Assembly (NCBI RefSeq): GCF_965638725.1
Contig: NC_134960.1
Coordinates: 4,094,501-4,158,500, forward strand
Direction: 5' to 3'
Origin: Aptenodytes patagonicus
Lineage: Eukaryota; Chordata; Aves; Sphenisciformes; Spheniscidae
Length of the DNA stretch: 64,000 bases
The translations under genes and the position numbers were made by a program. Below are positions 12,556 through 24,820 of the stretch, piece by piece (position 1 is the stretch's first letter; the number at the start of each line of letters is the position of its first letter). Below the pieces are notes generated by a model. It saw only the letters and a list, made by a program, of their open reading frames with translations. It was not told the DNA's origin and did no database searches.

Positions 12556-13620
12556 AGGCCTAGCTGTGTGGTTTTCTGGCTTCAGACAGTAATTCCAGAA
12601 CTGGCTTAAACTAATATCTGGCTAGATGAACAAACCTCAGTTAGATTTAGGTCACATGTTGAACACTCATGTCCCAGATTATTGCCTTGTGGCCTGTATG
12701 ACTTCATAATGTTTCACCAGCACAATCTGATCCCTTTGTCAGACTGATAAACAGCTCATTAGATCATGCCGCCATCTTCACAGTGGGCTGAGCCCTTTTT
12801 CTGGTCAAAAAACTGCTTACCCTACTTGTGATAAGCAGAGGACTCACCTCATTAATTAGTTAATGGATGTAGTGAGTTTGTGCAGCCATAGAAGGGCTGG
12901 ACATAACCCCTGCTCCAATGGTGGCACAATAGCATGGCACAGTTATGATATGATTTATAGGCTGAGAAATCCTGTATTTCTGTCCTGGGCTTGATTTTAC
13001 CAAGTACATACCGCAAGGTGATCTGTGCAAACCCAGCGGCTGCTGATGCAAGACTTTTGGGCAGCCAGTGGTTGCTACAGCTCTGAAGAGACTATATAAA
13101 TGCATTTAAGCAGGACAAGTTGAAGTCAAAAAAAGGATTAAAATGCCCACACCCCCTGTGGTAAATATCTGTGTCATTGTCGCTCCCTTCTCTAAACTGT
13201 ACCTCACGTGGAGGCTTTCCCAAAATCAAAATACCTACGGTTATGGGTTTCTTTTTTCCTGGCTGCAAAAGACCTGGCCTGGAGCAAAGAGCAGTGAAAG
13301 AGTTTCGGCAGAAGTAATTGCTCTGCCTTTACCAGAGTTATATTTCCAAGAACATGGTCCCCAAAGAAAAGGGAAAGCAACTTATTCTTTTAATTTTAAA
13401 CTGAAAACTGAGATTCTACTTCACATTTCTGGGTCTCCTCTGCCAAGAAAAAAGTTAGAAAGGCCAGTGGCTTTGCAGACCTACAAAATTCACCCCGAGC
13501 TGTTCTGAAAATAAACACCATCAAAACTAGATAGTTTTGCTGAAATATAACCCTGCAGTAATAAAACAAATGACTAACACTTTCTATTGGTCTATGGAGC
13601 ATAGTACATGAAACATACAT

Positions 13621-13667
13621 GTAAGCAAGTCAAGATGGATGACTCATCTTGACTTAATAAAGCTTAC
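13621..13667. repeat. Two-part inverted repeat (6 + 11 bp stem)
   Basis: GTAAGC (13621-13626) pairs with GCTTAC (13662-13667), and AAGTCAAGATG (13627-13637) pairs with CATCTTGACTT (13645-13655). The loop is 7 nt, with a 6-nt one-sided bulge, AATAAA. Both stem segments are perfect. The total of 47 nt is shorter than usual microRNA precursors; a tiny inverted-repeat relic or RNA hairpin is possible. Confidence 0.8.
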
Positions 13668-16141
13668 AAATACTTGCTAAATATTTGAGATATCACATGC
13701 CAGGAGCCTCCATCACTTGTTTTGTTAGACTCCTGCTTTGCCAAGTCAAAACAGTCAGAAATCATAAAAAATAATCCACACAATCTGTCTGAAAATGCAC
13801 ATTTCTAGCATTATTTTTCTTGGTTTACAGCAACAAGTCCTTCATTCTGCCATCAAAATTTTGCAATAGAGAGCACGACTTCCTCTTCTCATAAGGTAAG
13901 CAAATGTTTTGCATTTATCAAGTTCCCAGAGTCTAAATGGAGATAGAGAGTCAGCAGACCTCACATGTTTATGTTTCTGTACTGGAAATGAGCCACGGGA
14001 AGTTGCAGTTAAAAGGCTGCTGTGTCTCGGGGTTCAAGGGACACAATAGACTTCAATGACTTTAACATAGCTGAACATCTGAAGCTCTGTTTGCATTAAA
14101 TATGAATTATAAGTGCTCAGAACCTCCGTGAACAAGGCCAGAAACCAGAAGCCCACATTTATTCATGAAGCCCACTGCTAGTTCATGTTGGTTTACAACC
14201 TTGTTTTCCTATTACAAAAACACTAATTGCCCCCCTCCCCACCAATCTAAACCCCATCCAATCTACAACTCCTCCCACATCTGGGTTTCCCTGGACACAT
14301 TTTCCCTTTTCTCCTGGAAATTTTGTCTGAGTATAATTTGGAGATTTTATATATCTTTTTTTAAATTTTAGGGGTGGATATCCAGATGTTTGGCAATCCA
14401 ACTGAGTTATAGTGCCAGTTAAGCTGCTGGCCACCCTGAAATCTCAGCTCTGTCCATTGCCCGTGATTAGATCAAAGCAAGCACAAATGTGCAGTGAGAT
14501 AAGTGCTTTGGGGATAGTCAGATCTACTGCTCAGGAGCTGCAGACACAGACTGCGCTAGCGATAAACATGATGTTTTTAAGACATGGTGGGCTTACTGTA
14601 CCAATTCATGCACAGAAGGACAGAATCTTCCCAGAAATGTCAGGCTCGTTACATATGCCTAAAAGTGAAAACACTCAATTGGTGTCTGGAAAGAAATATT
14701 GCAGGATACCCCAGCAGTACCTGAAAAGTCCATGCAGGCAACAAGAAAAACTTGTTACTTCGAACAAAAGCAGGGAATGCAATTAGACAGGTGGAAGGAT
14801 TGAAGTTTCAGTTGCCAATTTCCCTCCAAGTTACCGGTGCAGGTTGAACCTGTTACTCACTAAGCAGAAATGTAATAATCAACAGTCAAACAGGCTGCTC
14901 TTCCCTTGCAACTGTGCTCCATAAATCAGAACTCAGGTGTGGCCCTTTGGCAACAGAGATAAATAAGTGATTGAATGTCAGTGGAACAAAACAAGTGATG
15001 GAAAGGGCTAAACATTATACACTGAGTTGCTGGGGAATTAAATTAGCTTAATTGACCATGGATGGATAAAATTTCTCTTGCTACCTGACAGTTGTGTTAT
15101 ATTTGCCATCTAAGGGCTTAATGCAGATTTAGCTCTCTGCTGTACACATGCTCAGTGCCTGGGAGGAGTTGGTGCACTGCTGAGCCAGAGTTCTGCAGTT
15201 ATAAACAGGAAGAAACATCATTTAGCTTCTACTGTAAAATTTGTGTCCCACAGCCTTCCTCCCATCAGAATTCATCGTTTGTCTCTGACACAGAGGATGA
15301 GCTGCAACGTTACTGGAAAAAGGGCAAGAGTTGCTCCTTTTTGGAGATGGCCTCTCTCCAGTTTTGCTCCAGTTCAGCCTTTGTGCCTTGCAACAGCAGT
15401 TTACTGAACTCCAAGCCAGTTGTAGCTAGGAAAGCCAAAATTCTAACTGATTGATCAACTTTCCCACAGATGTAGTTAACAATAATGTTAGTCACCTTTA
15501 ATCATGCGGATTGTAGTTTGTCCCACATCGTGTACCTTTTTTAGCTACCTTCTGCAAGTGAAGGTGGCGTGTACTCCATAGACAACCTTGTGCAAAAAAA
15601 TTAATTAAGGGTATGGATATCTTTTATTTTGGAGGGGCTTGTCTGAGCAGTATAGAGGGCAGTACTGGAGCCCTGGTGAGAAATAATACTACCCAAACCC
15701 TTATTCACAGAGAGCAAATAATATTTTTCACTATATCTATTTATTACTGAAGTGTTGCTGTGCTCAACATCTTCTGTCCATTTGTAAAGGAGGCCACTGA
15801 TTGTGAATTATAACTAATTCCCCATGTCCTGCTCTTCATGGTGCACACAGAGAAGATGCACAAAGTTAAGCAGCCTGTAACTAGAAGAAAATGTATTGAC
15901 CAACTGAAAATTTTTTCCAAGTTTAGATGAGTAGCGCATCAGAGCCACATTTTCCTGTGGAGCTATAGGGTCATTTCGACTGCTGTCCATGACTGTTCTG
16001 ATCTGCTCCACCTCTTCAAAGGCTGTTTTCAAATACATTTTTTTAAACAGTCAATGACCGCTATACACAGAGCCACTCCATTATTTACATTTTGGTATGT
16101 TTTAGGCCCTGAAGGAAGAACTAGAAATTTGTGAGCATTTC

Positions 16142-16158
16142 TTTTTTTTTTTTTTTTT
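16142..16158. repeat. T17 homopolymer
   Basis: Uninterrupted run of T in otherwise unremarkable DNA. Confidence 0.95.
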
Positions 16159-16419
16159 GGTCAAAACCAGAGTACTAGGGATGCAAAGAGGACAACCCTT
16201 TCCAGATAGTCTTTGTCTTTGCATAACCCCAGGACCTTGCACCTTTCAGCACACACAGGGTCCTTAGTGCACAAATCAGCTTTTCATCGCGGCGTTGCTG
16301 ACTGTTTTCTTTGGGGGAGATGGCTAATGATACAGAGATCTCTGTTAGTCACATCCAATCAAAAAACCAATTGCATTGGAGTCAGTTGTGTCTGGTGTAT
16401 GCACAGTTTTTAACATAAT

Positions 16420-16800
16420 TTTTGGCAAAGGAATGCAAATTACAAGCACATATTAAAAATCACCTTTGCCTTAATTGGTGGTTGGCTTTTAAGTGAACTG
16501 TCTTTTTTCCTGAACCCATTGCTAGTCTCTGAGTTACTCTTACCTTCCCAAATCCTTGCCTCAGGCCCTTTAAAAATTCATGTTTCTGTATCAGTGGCTA
16601 AATATTGTATTATGCCCTTTTAGTTGTAAAATTTCACAGGTGGGAATGCAAAGAAAATGGAAACCTAGCAGTTAAGCACTTTTGCCTCCACTGGAGGAGG
16701 TGCTTTAAACAATTGTGTATATGAAATGAAAACAGCACAAAGCTCTTTTACAACCTATTTAATTACCAAGTTTTAATTTTAATTAAAACAGATCTTGGGG
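16420..16800. promoter_or_regulatory. AT-rich candidate enhancer with octamer and homeodomain sites
   Basis: A perfect POU octamer ATGCAAAT lies at 16433-16440, followed by CCTTAATTGG. At 16756-16789 there are TTAATTACC and a 12-bp palindrome TTTTAATTAAAA (16777-16788). Such grouping suggests a developmental regulatory element; conservation is untested. Confidence 0.3.
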
Positions 16801-19800
16801 AGGAGGGGAAATTAGCATTGTTAAACCACCACTGTATGTAAATATCTGTCGTGGCGACACTGGTTAATTTTTCACAAAGTTTGCCTAAATTATTACCAAT
16901 ATGTAAAGGTCTACTTGTATGTCAATGCACATTCACAAAATGTCTAGAAGAGGAAGAGATTTCATTAACTGTTCCAAAAGTTCATATGAGCAAGAATAGG
17001 GGTTTTTAGCAATAAGCATAGAAAAAAAGGACAGATTTTGTAGAAGATCTACCAGCTAACTGGGATCAACTGAAACATGCGCAGGCACTTTTGGACCAGA
17101 AAGACGTGCTGTTGCATTATTTCTATTTGTCTTCAGGAAAATTTATATCTCCCAAGAAAATGGTACTGCTTGTGTGAGGAAGGGAAAAAACCCAACAATT
17201 TGGCCTCTTGGAGAGAAAAGAAAATGTGTTCTTACTTACTCCAGTCTCTGTTTTTCAACAGTTAGGGATACCAATTCTACTAACTTTTTCAGTTATTTTT
17301 AAAAAGCTTATGTGGAGAATATGCAGACAGATATTAAGTCATTTGTCTATTGCAACAGAAGATTAGGAAGGGTTTGATCTTTACTCGTGTAAGGGCATTG
17401 TCTTTACTCATAAAAGCTTTCCTTTGAAGATGCAGGGGTTCCTAACCTGGGCCTGGATCGCACCCCCACCCCTCCCCTATTAAATCTTGGGAGAGGTTTT
17501 CCCTGTGGACTTTTCCATACATCATCCAGTCAAGAGGGCAGTAGTTGTTGCCCTCCTCTTCCCCAACCTCCGTCATTTTTTCTTCCCTCGTGGACCGAGC
17601 TGTGGTTCATGAGCTCCAGGGACCCCCTGGGATCCAGAATGGCCTGGCTGCTCCCACGGGAGGCCTTTTTCTCCAGATCTCCTCTAGAGCCTTGGTGCCG
17701 CTGCTGCCCAGCATCTTCTCCCTTTGGAGCTGAGCTCCCTGGACTACCTGGGGGTTTCTCTTTCCACCCAGGAGATGGAAAGACAATACAGGCCCCCATG
17801 TGGTAAGGTGGAAAAGCAGCCCCCCTCTTGGGAATTCCTTCCGGGAATTTTTCAGGAATACCAAAAAGCTAAACAGTTGTGGAAAATAAGCAATATAACC
17901 CTACAGCAAAACAAACTCAACACAGGGATTTATAAACACAGATTTTGGAATTCTTTTATATTTGTTGGCTGCTTTCAAGGAAATCACTCAGTAGTACATA
18001 TCAATGACAATAACTTCACTCAATTTATTATGTTTTTAACTACCAAAATTCAGTGGCCAAATCACAGAGAGTAAGATTAACACAGTTAGTTATTTATTAG
18101 TGTTGGAATTTTAATGAATAGGACTCTCTTTCCATTACTGGAATACTTAAATGGAATGACGTTTTCCCTTTTCGATAGTATTTGCCTTGGTGTCTCCTTC
18201 ACTTCATAAATAGGGACACATCAAAGATTTTACACTACTGTAAAATAGTCTGAATTATATTAATGTACAGTGCTCCTATACGCCTGTTTTCCTGCGATTT
18301 TCAGAATATGGAACTTATTTTCTTTTCTGAGTATCTTAAAGGACTTAGCACCCCTTCTTTTTTAGTAATCTTCTTTGCGTTTGCTGTGCACTATGTTCCT
18401 CCTAATAAAACAAAATATTCAGACTCCCATTTTACAAGCTTTTAAAAGAACACCAGACTCCAGTGACTTGGTAAAATCTCTTTTCTACCAAAGCTTAAAA
18501 AAAAAAAAGAGTAGATAACTTGGGAATGTGTGGCATTCTTATTTGCCTTGAAAGCCTTTGATTTGACAGTATTTGCAACCACGTTTTGTACGCAGTTGTT
18601 CAAGACAAGCAGTAACTGGGCTTGCTTATCTTGGGCTATGCAGCTCCTCGGTGGGAATAACCCTTTTTACATACAATCGAAGATATTTCTTTAACAAAAT
18701 GTGCCTTTGAGCCTACTGTTTAATTGCACTCAGAAAGCTAAGTAACTCTGGCAGTTTTTATATAGCAGTGGCAGGAATGGTATATTTTTAATTCAATTTT
18801 AATGTTTTCATTGTGTGTGTTTGTGAGAAAGATCTTTAACTGGGCCTGAAGGGAGAACATTTTGTCAGTATAGCATTATTACTTGTAATATCAGAGTTTC
18901 AGTTTTTTACTTCAAATTCATTTAAGTCTAATTTACTTTTAGCTTTGCAAGTCTTGAAGGTGACCTTGGAGAATTCTGAATCAGGCTCTAAAATGCTTCA
19001 AATTAACTGGAAATATTTTGTTTGTCTCAAACAAAAAGAGACGCAGAAGAAGGCTGGCCAGAAAATTCTACAAAATCTAATGGCTACATGACACTGGAAG
19101 TACATTTCCCATTTTCAAAAATCTGTTTAAGCCATTTCTAAAATCTTTTATTTTGTTCTTTGAGTGTTTGATTTCCACAAACTAAAATGAGTAATTTCAA
19201 AATATGGGAGCTGATGATTATTTTCACAGAGAGACTTCCTAAAGTCCTACATTTCTTAAGTCAGTAAAAATAAAAAGATTGAGGTTAGCTGATTACATTT
19301 ATCTTATTTATTCTGCATGTAGAAACTCCCTACAATCAAATAGGCTTGGTTTTTATAACAAAAAATGGAAAGGGGTTTTGAGCTAAGGAAATGTTTTTTC
19401 TACGCATCAGCAGAAATAACAGACACAGAAACAGCTTAAATATCAGTGGTGGATCATAAGACCCTTCACATGTTGGTCTGTGCAGCTGAACTATATGATA
19501 GCAGCTTGTTAGTCTATACTTTTTTATTGAAATGCCTATTGAGTAAAACATAATTCATGCTGCTGTTCACCCTTAAAACAGGAAATAATATACCCATTTA
19601 ACTTAATCACAATTTATATTACATGTGCATATTTCTAAACAAGTGCTGTAGATGGAGAGTTTGGTAGCAATAATATTTATAAATTACACTTTTAGTTAGC
19701 AAAGGAAAATGTGTGACCTCTTACATTTTGTTTGACATTTGAATTTGGTATCCCGTATATGTGACATGGGTGATGGATGCTTATTAACACAGTGTATAAA

Positions 19801-22800
19801 CAGGAAATGCTTCTAAGCTGACCATTTATTAACGCAGTATGTGTTCAAACTAAAATTTGAATTTTAGTTGCAGTATTCTGTTCTGATGACTGCGGAGCTG
19901 AAATATAAGGCGGGTTTCTTTTTCTTCTTCCTTGCTTCCCTGTACAGAATGAACATATTTAACAGAATATAATTTTTATATCTAAATCAGTCTTCCATAT
20001 GGGGCCTGAGTAAGTATATGAACACAAAGGCTTTCCTATTAATTGTACAAAAATAGTCATAGGAAATGTATCCAGTGGAAGGATTTTGTAGAATTCATAG
20101 TGAATTTTCCTGGGTTAAATAAATAAATATATGTGCCTACATTCCCCTTTGCCTCCTGACGTATGCAATGAGCCATTTCCCCCTTTACTTCATTACTGCA
20201 GAAATGCAGGGCAAAAGTATTATTGACTTCACCAGAGCTTTGACGGTCGATCCACTTTTGATCTATCCTTTGCAGGACTGGAGACATAATAATTTTTCAT
20301 TCACGCTTAATTGCTTTTTTAAAAAACCTTAAATTTCTGACAAATATCTGAAAAGCTTTTTCAGTGAAAGTTTCAACACTTCATTTTATCAAAGCAGAAG
20401 TGAAAAACTCCATGTATTTAGAAGGATTCTTCCAGCAGAGGACAAGAATATAGTTTTTCTAAAAAGCAACCCCTCCTCTCCCATTTTCCTGATGATTTAC
20501 TGGGGAAAATACAGAATAATACAGAGAATCTGTTTCCCTTTCTGTATCACAGTTAAAGCCAGCCCTCGGGAGAGAGAACATGAATCTGTTTTTCCTAAGC
20601 GCAGGTTTAAGATTCCAAAGCATTTGCATAAAAATTATTTGTTTAACGAAAGAACTGTGATGAACTGGTAAAGTATCTCAAAGGGAAGATGTTATTTTCA
20701 ATACCTCTGTCCAAAGAGTTCTACTGTATTGTACAGTGTAGCTCAAGGAAATTATTCTCTATTTAAAAAGTCAGTAGAGAACCTCCATCTAGCCATTACA
20801 AGTAGCAGGTATAAGACCATCTTGACTGTTACTATTAATATTAAATACCTTTACTAAATACACAGCTTTCCACATTTCAGGACCCAATCACAGGAAGGTT
20901 AGCAACCTGGAAATTGAAACTGGCAGATCTTTAATCTAACATTCTGCTTTTCGGTGGAAAAAAGTAACGTCTTTATAGATGAGAGTCAAAGGTTAAATTT
21001 AGTTTGTATCAAATTACAAAAATATGCTTTTGGTGAGGTTAGATTCTCATGCTCAGAGCAATTCGAACTGTAATGAAAGCAAACATTGAAAGAGATAATC
21101 CCATTAAAGATGAACTATTCACTTTAACCTCAAATATTTGGTAACTAAAATAAAACCATCCTAGTAGGAGGATGAAGTTCAGCTCTTAAGGGAAACTGGA
21201 ACTCAATATTATACCTCAGACTGCACGAGAGAAAAAAAAATAGCACTACTGTTTCTAAAAGAAAACCTTATTTTGGGGGAACAAATTATTTCATGTTCTC
21301 CTCTTGAGGTCTACACAAAAGAGTGGTGACCCTTTTGATAGTGCGTGCTTGTACACTGTAGGGTAAACCATGCTTTTCTCCAAACAGCAGCTCTTCCAGA
21401 AATAGTGAAACCCGCGCGATGCTGTCATACAGCAGGAAGTCAGGAGCGAGGGGATGAATGTCCGCAGCTGCGAGCTGGCTCAGACTCACGCGTGACATCC
21501 CATAGCAAAGGTCTGTGCCTACTCTTCCTCCATGCCTTCCAACACCAGCAACGTTAGGATGTCTTTCTTTCATGTCAGTACCCTCAGTCATGCATCTGGT
21601 TTCTGAGAGGGAACTAATTCTGCTGAAAACCTGAAGTCTGAGCTCAGAATAAAACCTCAAACAAACCTGATTTCAGTTATCCCAGTCTGTCCCCTGTGCC
21701 CCTGCAGCCTGGCACAAAGAGGGGGTGTAGTGGGACTATTTACCTGGGGCTTGGTCAAGGTACTGAGTGTGGTTTGGAGGTCCTGGTAGTTTAAAATTAT
21801 CTACTTTTCTGAACAAAAACGGGACCAAGAAATATTGCTAAAGAATTGAGCTCTTTCATATAATATGACAAAGCTTTTGGCTTTCAAGAAATACCAAAAA
21901 ACGTCTGTAATCCCTGAACTTCGGATACCCCAATGAAAACTCACCCCTAAATGCAGCCACAGCCGGAATCTTTCTTCATTCCCAGAGGCCTGGATGCCGA
22001 TTTAAAGAATTTGGGAAGAGTCTTATATTCTTCCCTTTTACAACTTAAAATAGACTGAAGAGATTTTTTTTTTAAAGCTTAAAAAAAAAAAGAAAAAAAC
22101 AATCATAGACTGATATTTCTTTTTTATGCCAAGTTTCAGCCTGGAGAAAATTTTATGGCTGAGTTCTAATCCACCCCAAACCCTGGTTTATAACAGAAAT
22201 GCTGACACAATGATAACTATAGCGTTACGAATGCTGGTGCTATGATATTTATTGCTCCCTAGTGCCAGCAGGGGTTAATCCTTATTAAATGCATTCATTT
22301 TCTGGCCTTGTGGAGAACAGATCATTTAGTGATCAGGCAGAGTATGGGTCCCTGGTAGCATTAATGGAAGATATCACACAAGACATAGTAAGTGAGGAGC
22401 CTTTAAAGGGGCTACTGTAGGTGTTTCTGAGGATTAAGTGGCCTTCTCTGGGGGCTTGAGTTCAAATCCAGAGTGTCTATATCCAACAAGTGTCTCTGCT
22501 GCAACAGAACAGCACACACTGAGAACAACTTTGTTCTTTTCAGCTTCAAGGAAGAGTATGAAAGGAAACATGACATTATCATTTATTTCCACAATCAGCA
22601 GTGGACCAGATCCCACAGATTAGGAATTATCAATCTCTCTCACACCTGGATATCCAAAATCCTCTTCTACATTGAACTGTCCTGTCTAATACTGTTGGAA
22701 GAGTGGAGGAATAACAAGATCCCTGTTAAATATCTACCAGCTGATCCTTCTATTATTTACAAGAGAAAGTGAAACTTACAGTTTAATTGCATTCAAAAGA

Positions 22801-24773
22801 TTTTCACATCCTCATAAACTTATGTTTTAGCAACACTAGGAACTGAAAATCTCACAAAATTTTCTCCATAAAGCTATGTGGGATGATGGGTAGGTTTTTT
22901 TCCAGAGATTTACACACTGACATGGTGCTTGCTGTATCGATATGACAAACTGGACAAACTTGAAGGAAAGTTTCAAATTTGATTTAGGAAAAAGTAGGAT
23001 ACAGTGGGCATTTTAGCATTTTGCTCTTGCTCCAGGTTCTCCGGTATGAGCCTGGAATCACCTGCCAAGATCTCAGCCTTAGAAGTCAGTCTGCAGACTT
23101 TAAGCAAGGGGGTTGCTTGCTATGAAAAAAAAATCTCAGGACAAAAGGAGTGAGCATGCGTGCAAAGTTCACGATGAGTTCAGTGAATGATCATATTTTC
23201 CCCACAATAATAAATACTTCTATAATTTATAAATGCCTCGAAAGGCTGAGATATGTGGGGGATGCAGAATCAAAGTGTCTTGACAGGAGAGAGACAAAGG
23301 AATGAGCCAGAGAGTGAACTGACTACTAAAATTCCTCATCCCTGATTTGTTTCTTTTAGAACTTGTCCCCAGAGGAAAAGCTGCACTTTCCAGAGAGGCT
23401 TAAAAAATAAAAAGAAATCCTCTGGGCTTGTGAACAGGCAAGGAGAATTTAAAAAGCCTTCAATTTGAGCACAGAGCCAAAGAGCAATATTCAAGATTTT
23501 CTCTCTTCTATTTGATAATTGTTTTTTAAAATAGGAGCAATGAGACAGAGAAAAAAGTAAGGCTTTTTATAAAAAGATTAAAACCAGAGATTTGTTTTCT
23601 TCATTTCAAGGCAATGTTCTGCCTTGCTACATGGAAGCTCTTTGGTAAAAGAGAACCAAAATAATTTTCATCAGAATTACTTAAAATGAAAGCAAGAGTG
23701 TTCAAGAGAACAGAAAGCCATGTCTTCAGCGTTGGGAAAAACATGTTTTCATTAAAAAGTCATTTCGAAAGAAAAGGAGCTAATGTACATGCCCTTAATA
23801 TTCAGAGGAACTGGAAATGAAAATAAAAATAGCTTTATTTTTGTTTAAAATTTCCACAGGACAAAATACAGTGTCATGACCTCCTCTAACAGACAGAAAA
23901 TAGAAAAATGCTCATGTGAAGAAAACAGCCACTGGAACATTCAGAAAGGTGCCTTTAACAAGGAGGCAGGAAAGACTCATTTCCATTTGTCCTTCTGTCA
24001 GGTGGAAAGGTTTTGCATTGAACCACGGACTCCAGGGAAGCAGGGCAGACCGAGCACAGGACTCCACGGTCCTGAGCATCCCCAAAGCCTACTGATTTTT
24101 AGTGGGAGCTGGGAGGGGCGAGTGCACGGCAGAACTATTTAGAATCAACAGAATGGAGCTGTGGAAGGACAGGGAGGGTCAGACGTTGCCGCTTCACATC
24201 TGGCCTGTCCACAGCACCATCTAAAGGAAAAGATGTTTTGGGCAAAGATGGGCACTATGCAGCTGACTTGAGTTTGGTAGCCTGCTTCCAGGAGTTCACA
24301 AAACTGCTGGCACAGAGAAATTATTAAAAGGAGAGAAGAACAATATTAAAACCCATTGAAATATTTGCAGGGATGCCAAGAGCTTTCATGGCCTTCTCTG
24401 CAGAATAGTGGGGAAAATTCTGAGCTTCGTTCCTTACTTCTAGGGTTTCTTAGCCTCACTTGGCCGCTAATTTGTTCTCTGCCTTCATTTTGAAGAAGGA
24501 TTGAGCTCTACAACTGGAAGAAATGTTTTCTCACCCGTTAGCGATTTGACACAGAGATAGATTCTCATAGAAATCAAACACAGCCTCTTATTATCTGTCC
24601 CACCAGCACAGACTGGTCCAAAACAGCTTTGCACAACTTTGAAGTTAGCAGCATAAGTGCCAGGTCTTTTTATAAGGTTGCGTGTGAAATTGTCAGAAGA
24701 ATGAACCCATTTGCAGATGGTGGAGTGATAAAGATGGTCCAGTACCTCACTTGTATTTGCCCCTCATTTCCTT

Positions 24774-24820
24774 GGGAAGAGAAGAAAAGGAAAAGGGGAG
24801 GAGGAAGGAAAAAAAAAAGG
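24774..24820. repeat. 47-nt homopurine tract
   Basis: Every base from 24774 to 24820 is A or G, with a further purine-rich stretch after a single CAGT break. Such tracts can form triplex DNA if mirror symmetry is present; only partial symmetry is visible. Confidence 0.9.

Noticed and set aside
22263..22274. Full CTCF site
   Set aside because: Only the CCAGCAGGGG part matches; the GGCGC portion is missing.
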